Source of the DNA: an uncultured Bacteroidales bacterium
Lineage (GTDB): Bacteria > Bacteroidota > Bacteroidia > Bacteroidales > UBA932
DNA length: 11,611 nucleotides
NCBI GenBank assembly: GCA_946405645.1
Contig: CAMJHW010000035.1
Coordinates: 1 to 11,611 of the forward strand
Direction of reading: 5' to 3'
The notes beneath the pieces are model-generated. The model ran no database searches. It saw nothing but the letters and a program-made list of their open reading frames with translations, and was not told where the DNA came from. The position numbers and the translations under genes are program-made. Shown piece by piece: positions 1-6,346 of this stretch (the first letter of the stretch is position 1; every line of letters starts with the position of its first letter).

Positions 1-463
1 CGATGCCGTCGTAGAAGATTCCGGCAGGGATCTTGATCTCGTCCTTGGTCTTGTTGATGTCGTCGCGCAGGGTGTATATCTTGTCGTAAGCCTTCGGCAC
101 CAGGTTGTTCGCGGCATAGAAAGCCAGCACGCTGATGACCGCCGACGAAATCAGGAGCGGAGCTATGATGCGGACCAGCGAGATGCCCGCGCTCTTGACC
201 GCGATGAGCTCGTTGTTCTCGCTCATCTGGCCTATGGTCCACATCGAAGCGAGGAGCGTTGCGAGCGGCATGGCCAGCGGCAGGATGGTGCAGCCGCCCC
301 ACATCAGGAACTCGAGGATGACGCTGAAGGACAGGCCTTTGTTGACAAGCTCGTCGATGTAAACCCATAAGAACTGCATCACGAGGATGAACATGACGAC
401 CACGAGGATCGCTATGAACGGTCCTATGAAGGATTTGAGTACGAATCTGTCCAGCCGTTTCAT
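1..463 (-). CDS. LptF/LptG (YjgP/YjgQ) family permease, N-terminal part
   Basis: This is the first 154 residues of an inner-membrane permease, cut by the left edge. LptF and LptG are the membrane subunits of the LptB2FG ABC transporter, which extracts lipopolysaccharide from the inner membrane and passes it to the periplasmic bridge. The translated start, MKRLDRFVLKSFIGPFIAIL, matches the family opening: a short basic stretch, then a first membrane segment (about residues 12-33). It is followed by FLWVYIDELVNKGL, a second hydrophobic region with PLAMPLATLLASM (about 60-75), and the conserved NELIAVKSAGISL (about 84-96) before a third segment. The ATG at 463 fits this family start. The gene lies 26 bases after alaS on the same strand with no terminator between them, so cotranscription is likely. 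Whether it is LptF or LptG cannot be decided from this fragment. Confidence 0.88.
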   Translation of the reverse strand, partial: MKRLDRFVLKSFIGPFIAILVVVMFILVMQFLWVYIDELVNKGLSFSVILEFLMWGGCTILPLAMPLATLLASMWTIGQMSENNELIAVKSAGISLVRIIAPLLISSAVISVLAFYAANNLVPKAYDKIYTLRDDINKTKDEIKIPAGIFYDGI

Positions 464-489
464 CCTGGTGATGCCTTTCCTTGTGGAAA

Positions 490-3105
490 CTATTTGGTCG
501 CGAGGGTCTTGAGGGCCTCAAGCGCGTCGGACAGACCTGCAACATCCTTGCCGCCTGCGGTGGCGAGGACGGGCTGTCCGCCGCCTCCGCCCTGGATGGA
601 CTTCGCGGCTTCGCGGATCTCCTTTCCGGCATTATGGCCGGCGGCTACGAGGTCGTCGGAATAAGCGAGCAGGAGCTGGGGCTTGCCTTCGTATTCGTAA
701 GCGGCGATGATGGCCGTGCGTGTCATCTCCTTCTGGAGGGCAAGTGCGGCGTTGCGCACCATGGCAGGCTCGAGAGGAGCCTGGCTGACAAGCAGCTTGA
801 CTCCGTTCACCTCTTCAGCCCTTTCGGAAAGCTTCTTGGCGAAGTCGGCCGCCTTCTGGCGGGAGAACTCCTCGGCCTGCTTCTTGAAAGTCGCGTTGTC
901 CTCGATCATCTTGGAGATGGCTCCCGCAAGGTCGGGAACATTGTTGAAGAAGGACCTTGCAGTCCTGAGCATACCCTGGATGCCGGAGACGTAGTTCTCC
1001 GCCTCTTCGCCGGTGACGGCCTCGATGCGGCGGATGCCGGCTGCGATGGCCGACTCGCTGAGGATCTTGAAGAAGCCGATGTTGCCGGTGGCGGAGGTGT
1101 GGCATCCGCCGCAGAGCTCGACGCTGGGGCCGAACTTGATCACGCGGACGCGGTCGCCGTACTTCTCGCCGAACAGGGCCATGGCTCCCATCTCGTGGGC
1201 CTCGTCCATTGTCGCGGAGCGATTCTCGGACAGGGGGAAATTGCTTCGGATAAGCTCATTGACACGATGCTCTACCTGGGCTATCTGCTCGTCGGAGAGC
1301 TTCTCGAAATGCGAGAAATCGAAACGGAACCCCTTGTCGGAGACATAGGATCCCTTCTGCTCGACGTGGGTGCCGAGGATCTCGCGCAGCGCGCGGTGCA
1401 TCAGGTGCGTGCAGCTGTGGTTGTTGGCGATGCGCTGCCTGCGGGCGGCATCGACGACAAGCTTGAAGGCGCCGGAGCAGTCCTGCGGAAGGCGCTCAGC
1501 GATATGGATAGTGAGATTGTTCTCCTTGACGGTGTTGAGGATGCGGATGCGCTCTCCGTCCTCTCCCTCGATGTATCCGGTGTCACCGATCTCGCCGCCC
1601 ATCTCTCCGTAGAACGGGGTACGGTCGAAGACGAGCTGGAGCATCTCCTTGTTCTTCTGGACGACGGTGCGCTGCTTGAGAAGGAAGGCGCCTTCCACCT
1701 CGGTGGTGTCGAAGCCGACGAACTCGACTTCCTCGCCGCCGTGGTACTCCACCCAGTCGCCGAAGGTGTTGGCGGTGGCGTTGCGCGCGCGCTCCTTCTG
1801 CTTGCGGAGCTCCTCCTGGAAACCGTCCATGTCGACGGTGAAACCGTTCTCGGCCGCGATGAGCTGGGTGAGGTCGATGGGGAATCCGTAAGTGTCGTAA
1901 AGTGTGAATGCGTTGACTCCGTCAAGAACTCTGGAATCGGCGGTGGACATATACTCGTTGAGGAGCTTGATGCCGCGGTCGAGGGTGCGGAGGAAAGCCA
2001 TCTCCTCTTCGCGGATGACATTCTCTATGAGCTTCTGCTGGGCCTTGATCTCGGGATAGGCTTCGCCCATGTCGTCCACCAACTGAGGGACGAGGCGGCA
2101 GAGGAAAGGCTCGGTGAAGTCGAGGAAGGTGTAGCCGTAGCGTACGGCGCGGCGCAGGATCCTGCGGATCACGTAGCCGGCCTTGACGTTGGATGGCAGC
2201 TGTCCGTCGGCGATGGAGAAGCTGATGGCGCGGATGTGGTCGGCGATGACGCGCATGGCCACGTCGGTGTCGTGGCTTTCGCCGTACTTGTGGCCGGAGA
2301 GGTCCCCGATGCGGGCGAGCATGCCGCTGAACACGTCTGTGTCATAGTTGGAATTCTTGCCCTGGAGGACGGCGCAGAGGCGCTCGAAGCCCATTCCTGT
2401 GTCGATGTTCTTGGCCGGAAGTGGCTCGAGATGGCCGTCCGAAAGGCGCTGGAACTCCATGAACACGAGGTTCCAGATCTCGATGACGTGGGGATCACTC
2501 ATGTTGACGAGCTCGCGGCCGGGCACGCCGGAGGCGCGCTCCTCCGCGGAGCGGATGTCGATGTGTATCTCGCTGGAGGGGCCGCACGGACCGGTGTCGC
2601 CCATCTCCCAGAAATTGTCGTGCTTGTTGCCGAGGATGACGTGGTCCTCGGGGAGGTGTTTCAGCCAGGCCTGCCTGGCCTCTTCGTCCATGGCGGTGCC
2701 GTCTTCGGCGGAGCCTTCGAACACGGTGGCGTAAAGCTCCTTGGGATCGATGCCGTACACTTTGGTAAGAAGCTCCCACGCCCAGTCGATCGCTTCCTTC
2801 TTGAAGTAGTCGCCGAAGCTCCAGTTGCCGAGCATCTCGAACATCGTGTGGTGGTAGGTATCGTGTCCCACCTCTTCCAGGTCATTGTGCTTGCCGCTGA
2901 CGCGGAGGCATTTCTGGGAATCGGTGGCGCGGTTGAACTTTGACTTGGTATTGCCGAGGAAAATATCCTTGAACTGGTTCATTCCGGCGTTGGTGAACAT
3001 GAGGGTAGGGTCGTTCTTCACTACCATCGGCGCCGAGGGAACTATCGTGTGGCCCTTCGAGGCGAAATAATCCAGGAACTTCTGCCTGATCTCTTTGGAA
3101 GTCAT
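490..3105 (-). CDS. alaS: Alanyl-tRNA synthetase
   Basis: A cytoplasmic enzyme that charges tRNA-Ala with alanine and edits tRNA mischarged with serine or glycine. The 871 residues are a full-length bacterial AlaRS. The class II catalytic core shows motif 1 (PTLMFTNAGMNQFKDIFLG, about 33-51), RVSGKHNDLEEVGHDTYHHT (about 68-87), MFEMLGNWSFGDYF (about 88-101) and NIDTGMGFERL (about 233-243). The editing domain carries HSCTH (His563, His567) and CGGCH (Cys665, His669), the four expected zinc-site residues. The DHHA1-type C-terminal domain has the glycine-rich GGGGGQPVLATAGG (about 836-850). The ATG at 3105 is chosen because MTSKEIRQKFLDYFASKGH is the family N-terminus and AAGGA lies 4 bases upstream. 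The reading frame stays open far upstream, antisense to the peptidase gene, but that extension has no AlaRS character. Confidence 0.99.
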   Translation of the reverse strand: MTSKEIRQKFLDYFASKGHTIVPSAPMVVKNDPTLMFTNAGMNQFKDIFLGNTKSKFNRATDSQKCLRVSGKHNDLEEVGHDTYHHTMFEMLGNWSFGDYFKKEAIDWAWELLTKVYGIDPKELYATVFEGSAEDGTAMDEEARQAWLKHLPEDHVILGNKHDNFWEMGDTGPCGPSSEIHIDIRSAEERASGVPGRELVNMSDPHVIEIWNLVFMEFQRLSDGHLEPLPAKNIDTGMGFERLCAVLQGKNSNYDTDVFSGMLARIGDLSGHKYGESHDTDVAMRVIADHIRAISFSIADGQLPSNVKAGYVIRRILRRAVRYGYTFLDFTEPFLCRLVPQLVDDMGEAYPEIKAQQKLIENVIREEEMAFLRTLDRGIKLLNEYMSTADSRVLDGVNAFTLYDTYGFPIDLTQLIAAENGFTVDMDGFQEELRKQKERARNATANTFGDWVEYHGGEEVEFVGFDTTEVEGAFLLKQRTVVQKNKEMLQLVFDRTPFYGEMGGEIGDTGYIEGEDGERIRILNTVKENNLTIHIAERLPQDCSGAFKLVVDAARRQRIANNHSCTHLMHRALREILGTHVEQKGSYVSDKGFRFDFSHFEKLSDEQIAQVEHRVNELIRSNFPLSENRSATMDEAHEMGAMALFGEKYGDRVRVIKFGPSVELCGGCHTSATGNIGFFKILSESAIAAGIRRIEAVTGEEAENYVSGIQGMLRTARSFFNNVPDLAGAISKMIEDNATFKKQAEEFSRQKAADFAKKLSERAEEVNGVKLLVSQAPLEPAMVRNAALALQKEMTRTAIIAAYEYEGKPQLLLAYSDDLVAAGHNAGKEIREAAKSIQGGGGGQPVLATAGGKDVAGLSDALEALKTLATK

Positions 3106-3109
3106 AATA

Positions 3110-3114
3110 TCCTT
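3110..3114 (-). promoter_or_regulatory. Ribosome binding site of alaS
   Basis: On the minus strand the sequence AAGGA stands 4 bases before the alaS ATG. It is one of the few recognisable Shine-Dalgarno sequences in the window and supports the start at 3105 over the longer open frame upstream. Confidence 0.55.
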
Positions 3115-3131
3115 ATAAATAACACAGACTG

Positions 3132-3139
3132 CAAAATTA
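3132..3139 (-). promoter_or_regulatory. Predicted -7 promoter element of alaS
   Basis: Read on the minus strand this is TAATTTTG, a full match to the Bacteroidetes -7 consensus TAnnTTTG. It would start transcription about 20 bases before the alaS ATG. No good TTTG -33 element is seen at the usual 19-21 base distance; a TTTG lies only 12 bases upstream. The match is to a short degenerate motif, so the call rests mainly on its position in a short divergent gap. Confidence 0.5.
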
Positions 3140-3162
3140 GAATAATTTCCGCAAAAAAAGAG

Positions 3163-3170
3163 TATATTTG
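3163..3170 (+). promoter_or_regulatory. Predicted -7 promoter element of the first M23 peptidase gene
   Basis: The sequence TATATTTG matches the Bacteroidetes -7 consensus TAnnTTTG. It ends only 7 bases before the ATG at 3178, so transcription would start within a few bases of the start codon. No clear -33 TTTG is present upstream. It faces away from the alaS promoter, and the two -7 elements are 23 bases apart, so their upstream elements would overlap. Confidence 0.5.
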
Positions 3171-3177
3171 CCCGAAT

Positions 3178-4188
3178 ATGTCCAAGTTCAGAAAGTACAG
3201 TCTCAATCCCGAAACCCTGATGTACGAGTTGAGGGAAGTCTCCAAGAGGACCATCTTCGCCAAGGCCACGCTCGTGTTCCTGGGAAGCGTGGCCCTTGCC
3301 GTCCTGTACTTCTTCCTTTATACCGGCGTGCTTGGGCAGGAGCTGCCGAAAATGACTATCCTCAGGCGCAACAATGCCAGGTGGGTCTCGAAGATGGAGG
3401 TGCTGAACCGCCGCCTCGACGGCTACGAATCCACGCTCAGGGCCCTGGAGACCAGGAACGACGACATCTATCGCTCTATCTTCGGAATGAACGAGATCCC
3501 TTACGAGCTGCGCCATTCCGGTTTCGGAGGGCTCAACAGATATGACTATCTTGCCGACGCACAGCCAGGCAGCCCTCTCCTGAGCACTTCCGTCAGGCTT
3601 GACCATCTCACCAAGGAGGCTTATGTCCAGAGCAAGTCCTTCGACGAGGTCGCGACCTTGTCGAAGAGGGCGGGTGACATGGCGTCCTGCATTCCCGCTA
3701 TCCCTCCGTTCAGCCCCGAAAAGGGCAAATACACGCTTTCCAGTCCTTTCGGCTACAGGAACGACCCTATATCCGGCGAGACCCGCTACCATGACGGGCA
3801 GGACTTCGCGATGAAGCCCGGTACGCCGGTATATACTACCGGAGACGGCGTGGTCGAATACGTCAAGTTCAGTTTCACCGGATACGGCAACGAAATACTC
3901 ATCGACCACGGTTTCGGATACAAGACCCGCTACGCGCACATGAGTATGATCAGCGTTGCCGAGGGTATGAAACTCAAGCGCGGCGACTGCATAGGCGAGA
4001 GCGGCAATTCCGGCAAGTCCACCGGACCGCACCTGCATTATGAGGTGCTCTACCGCGGCGAGCGCGTCAATCCCATGAACTATCTGGACATGGACATGTC
4101 CGTACAGGAGTATGCTTCCATGGTCCGCAGGCGCGGGGACGAGACCAAGGAGCTGCTGCAGCAATCTTTCAGAGTGATGAGGAGATGA
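3178..4188 (+). CDS. Membrane-anchored M23 family metallopeptidase (first of a pair)
   Basis: A predicted periplasmic cell-wall endopeptidase of the LytM/M23 type, which cuts peptide cross-links of peptidoglycan. In the 336 residues I see a basic cytoplasmic N-terminus with NPETLMYE (10-17), one membrane segment (about 29-50), a coiled-coil-like helix (about 60-105), and a C-terminal M23 domain from about residue 186. The domain has SSPFGYRNDP (188-197) and a complete zinc site: HDGQD (His205, Asp209), catalytic RYAH (His254) and HLH (His285, His287). It should therefore be catalytically competent. The ATG at 3178 is preferred over an in-frame upstream ATG at 3049, because the latter lies inside alaS and would add a stretch with no family resemblance. 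The stop overlaps the next start as ATGA. Cleavage specificity cannot be read from the sequence. Confidence 0.93.
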   Translation: MSKFRKYSLNPETLMYELREVSKRTIFAKATLVFLGSVALAVLYFFLYTGVLGQELPKMTILRRNNARWVSKMEVLNRRLDGYESTLRALETRNDDIYRSIFGMNEIPYELRHSGFGGLNRYDYLADAQPGSPLLSTSVRLDHLTKEAYVQSKSFDEVATLSKRAGDMASCIPAIPPFSPEKGKYTLSSPFGYRNDPISGETRYHDGQDFAMKPGTPVYTTGDGVVEYVKFSFTGYGNEILIDHGFGYKTRYAHMSMISVAEGMKLKRGDCIGESGNSGKSTGPHLHYEVLYRGERVNPMNYLDMDMSVQEYASMVRRRGDETKELLQQSFRVMRR

Positions 4189-5132
4189 GCCGGGAACAGT
4201 ACATAATAGACAGGAACCTTCGCTTCAGGCGTTCGACCCGTACCATCTGGAACGTGGTCAAGAGCATAGTGAAGTATGCCGTCGCCACGGTCTCGCTGGC
4301 GGTGGTCTATTACATAGTGTTCGCCCTCGTCGTCAATACCGATTCCGAGCGCAGTCTCAAACGCGAGAACCGGCTTTATGAGAAGACTTATGACGCCATG
4401 CTCGAGCGCGAACGGCTTCTCGCCGACGCCATCGACGGACTGGAGCTGAAGGACAACCAGATCTACGAAGAGATATTCCACGCTGAGGCTCCGCGCATCG
4501 AGTCGCTCCTGTCGGACGACTACCTCGCCGCCGTAGATTCCATCCCCGATTCGCAGATGGTGGAGTATGTGGAGGCGAAGCTCGACGAGTCCGGCGCCCG
4601 GGCGGCGCGGGTGGAGGCGGCGTTCCGCCGCATCCTGTCCGCGGCCGACACCGGCGCCGTCCTACCTCCAATGTCCCTTCCCCTGGACACCCTTTCATTC
4701 GCCCAGGTGGGCGCCTCGGTGGGACAGAAGGTCAATCCTTTCTACAAGGTCGAGACTGCCCACGTCGGGCTTGACCTGATCGCCCCTCAGGGCGATCCCG
4801 TCCTTGCCGTCGCCGACGGAACGGTGACGGATGTCGTCACCTCCCGCAACGGCAAGGGCAACCTCGTGGAGATCACCCATGCCGGCGGCTACGTCACCCG
4901 CTATGCCCACCTTGCCGACATCAAGGTGTCGCGCGGGCAGCATGTGAAGCGTGGCAAGAGGATCGCCTCCGTCGGTATTTCCGGCAATTCCTTCGCCCCG
5001 CATCTCCATTTCGAGATGCTCAAGGACGGGGAGATGCTCGACCCCGTGGCGTATCTTTTCGCCGGAGTGAGTCCGGACAGGTATGCCGGCATGCAGCTCA
5101 TGGCCGCCCGCACCGGGCAGTCGCTCGATTGA
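4185..5132 (+). CDS. Membrane-anchored M23 family metallopeptidase (second of a pair)
   Basis: A paralogue of the gene just upstream, 315 residues, with the same layout: basic cytoplasmic N-terminus, one membrane segment (about 31-50), a charged helical region (about 55-150) and a C-terminal M23 domain from about residue 172. The zinc site is complete: HVGLD (His193, Asp197), RYAH (His242) and HLH (His273, His275). Its linker motif LELKDNQIYEEIF aligns with LETRNDDIYRSIF in the first copy, so the resemblance extends beyond the catalytic domain. It lacks the NPETLMYE motif near the N-terminus and the region before the first ligand is changed (GASVGQKVNP in place of SSPFGYRNDP), so substrate contacts may differ. 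The 4-base ATGA overlap suggests translational coupling. It probably also hydrolyses peptidoglycan cross-links in the periplasm. Confidence 0.92.
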   Translation: MSREQYIIDRNLRFRRSTRTIWNVVKSIVKYAVATVSLAVVYYIVFALVVNTDSERSLKRENRLYEKTYDAMLERERLLADAIDGLELKDNQIYEEIFHAEAPRIESLLSDDYLAAVDSIPDSQMVEYVEAKLDESGARAARVEAAFRRILSAADTGAVLPPMSLPLDTLSFAQVGASVGQKVNPFYKVETAHVGLDLIAPQGDPVLAVADGTVTDVVTSRNGKGNLVEITHAGGYVTRYAHLADIKVSRGQHVKRGKRIASVGISGNSFAPHLHFEMLKDGEMLDPVAYLFAGVSPDRYAGMQLMAARTGQSLD

Positions 5133-5153
5133 CACTAAAACTAAAGCTATATT

Positions 5154-5471
5154 ATGGAAAAGTTGTATTTCAGCATCGGCGAAGCCGCGCAGGCCATAGG
5201 GGAGAGCACGTCCCTTGTAAGATACTGGACCAATGAGTTCGGCAGGCATTTCAAGGTCGGCAGATCCTCGCGCGGCGACAGGAAGTATACCGCGGAGGAC
5301 ATCGAGACCCTGAAGCAGATCCATTACCTTGTCAACGTCAAGGGAATGACCCTCGAAGGGGTGGACAAGGCCCTCAAGGAAGGAAAGAGCTCCGTCGACA
5401 GGAGCGTCAAGGTCCTCGAATCCCTCAAAAACATCCGCGACCAGCTGGTCGAGGTGAAAAAGGCTTTATAA
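5154..5471 (+). CDS. MerR family transcriptional regulator, short form
   Basis: A 105-residue DNA-binding protein. The N-terminal MerR winged helix-turn-helix is clear: FSIGEAAQAIGESTSLVRYWTNEF (about 6-29), a basic wing RSSRGDRKYTAEDIETL (about 37-53) and the second helical pair with LVNVKGMTLEGVDKALKEG (about 59-77). A short C-terminal helix (about 80-105) fits the dimerisation coiled coil of the family. There is no effector domain and no cysteine, so metal or redox sensing of the classic MerR kind is unlikely. It starts 21 bases after the second peptidase gene and is probably in the same transcript. Its target is unknown; the palindromes around the next promoter are candidates. Confidence 0.9.
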   Translation: MEKLYFSIGEAAQAIGESTSLVRYWTNEFGRHFKVGRSSRGDRKYTAEDIETLKQIHYLVNVKGMTLEGVDKALKEGKSSVDRSVKVLESLKNIRDQLVEVKKAL

Positions 5472-5485
5472 AGCGGGATTTTTTT
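5463..5485 (+). other. Palindrome followed by T-run at the end of the MerR gene
   Basis: A perfect 12-base palindrome GCTTTATAAAGC (5463-5474) includes the MerR stop codon. It is followed after four bases by seven T (5479-5485). It could be a weak intrinsic terminator, with a 4-base stem and TATA loop, or a protein-binding site. It overlaps the expected -33 region of the promoter for the next gene. The stem is short and AT-rich, so a strong terminator is unlikely. Confidence 0.35.
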
Positions 5486-5495
5486 ATTACTTTTG
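5465..5495 (+). promoter_or_regulatory. Predicted promoter of the zinc-ribbon gene and downstream genes
   Basis: TACTTTTG at 5488-5495 matches the Bacteroidetes -7 consensus TAnnTTTG. Nineteen bases upstream is TTTA (5465-5468), one mismatch from the -33 element TTTG. Transcription would start near 5500, giving a leader of about 27 bases before the ATG at 5528. This is the best-formed promoter in the window and the only clear one upstream of dnaB and the rnf genes. Confidence 0.6.
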
Positions 5496-5508
5496 CAGTC
5501 TGAATCAA

Positions 5509-5521
5509 AGAAACAGTTTCT
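5509..5521 (+). promoter_or_regulatory. Palindrome in the leader of the zinc-ribbon gene
   Basis: AGAAACAGTTTCT is a perfect inverted repeat with 6-base arms around a central A. It lies just after the predicted transcription start and 6 bases before the ATG. Its position would suit an operator that blocks transcription, or a small hairpin affecting translation. There is no direct evidence that it functions. Confidence 0.35.
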
Positions 5522-5527
5522 ATAGAT

Positions 5528-6337
5528 ATGGCCAAGAAAATCAAGAAGGTGGAAACACCTATAGACCAGAGGGAAACCTTCGTTTCCCTACAGAAGAACT
5601 TCGCGGATTCCGAGCTCAGCGTAGAGGAGAAGCTCAAGGTCCTCTACGACCTCCAGAAGGCCGACGTCGCGATCGACAAGATCCTCCAGCTCCGCGGAGA
5701 GCTTCCGGAGGAGGTCGAGATGCTTGAGAACGAAGTCTCCGACCTCAAGGCCAAGGTGGCCCAGGAGACCGAGGTGATCGACCGCTTCAACAAGTCCATC
5801 GCCGCCAACAAGCAGAACATCATCGACCTCGACGAGGAGATCGCCAGGTACCAGGCCCAGCTGGACAATATTTCCAACAGCCGCGAGTTCGACTCCATCA
5901 ACAAGGAGATCGAGAACCAGGGATACCTCCGTCAGATATCCGAGAAGAATATCAACGACTCCAAGATGGCCATCGCCAACAAGAAGGCGGCCATCGAGGA
6001 CCTGAAGCACATCATCGCCATGCGCACCGAGGACCTCAAGGCCAAGAAGCAGGAGCTCGACGGCATCGTCGAGTCCACTGCCGACGAGGAGAAGGCCCTT
6101 GTCGCCAAGCGCAACGAATGCGCCGCCAAGATCGACGCCAGGACCATGAGCGCCTACGACCGCATCCGCAAGAGCGTGCACAACCATCTTGCAGTGGTGT
6201 CCGTCTATAACGGAGACTCCTGCGGAGGATGCTTCAACACCATCACTCCCCAGCGCCTTCTCGAGATTGCTTCCAACAAGAAGCTCATCATCTGCGAGCA
6301 CTGCGGCCGCATCATCGTGAACGCCGACTTCGAATAA
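5528..6337 (+). CDS. Coiled-coil protein with C-terminal C4 zinc ribbon
   Basis: A 269-residue cytoplasmic protein of the widespread C4-type zinc-ribbon family (COG1579-like). An N-terminal tail of about 30 residues leads into SVEEKLKVLYDLQKADVAIDKI (31-52), then a long antiparallel coiled coil (about 60-200) interrupted by NISNSREFDSINKEIE (114-129), a conserved family segment. The C-terminal ribbon has CGGC (Cys232, Cys235) and CEHC (Cys256, Cys259), all four zinc ligands. The exact function of the family is not established; a nucleic-acid or protein-binding scaffold is the usual guess. It is preceded by its own predicted promoter and ends 9 bases before dnaB, so it is probably cotranscribed with the helicase gene. 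Confidence 0.88.
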   Translation: MAKKIKKVETPIDQRETFVSLQKNFADSELSVEEKLKVLYDLQKADVAIDKILQLRGELPEEVEMLENEVSDLKAKVAQETEVIDRFNKSIAANKQNIIDLDEEIARYQAQLDNISNSREFDSINKEIENQGYLRQISEKNINDSKMAIANKKAAIEDLKHIIAMRTEDLKAKKQELDGIVESTADEEKALVAKRNECAAKIDARTMSAYDRIRKSVHNHLAVVSVYNGDSCGGCFNTITPQRLLEIASNKKLIICEHCGRIIVNADFE

Positions 6338-6346
6338 TCGCCGGCT

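Noticed and set aside
481..2943. An 820-codon open frame on the plus strand, antisense to alaS
   Set aside because: Its translation is Leu/Gly/Glu/Val/Asp-rich with no family motifs. It mirrors the codon bias of the GC-rich alaS gene, whose motifs are unambiguous.
3049..3177. Longer start for the first M23 peptidase at the ATG at 3049
   Set aside because: It would overlap alaS by 57 bases and add 43 residues with no family resemblance. The promoter and the family N-terminus support the ATG at 3178.
3106..4164. Upstream extension of the alaS frame, giving a 1224-residue protein
   Set aside because: It runs antisense to the first M23 peptidase gene and through the divergent promoter region. 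The added residues have no AlaRS or other recognisable domain, and the family start with an AAGGA site is at 3105.
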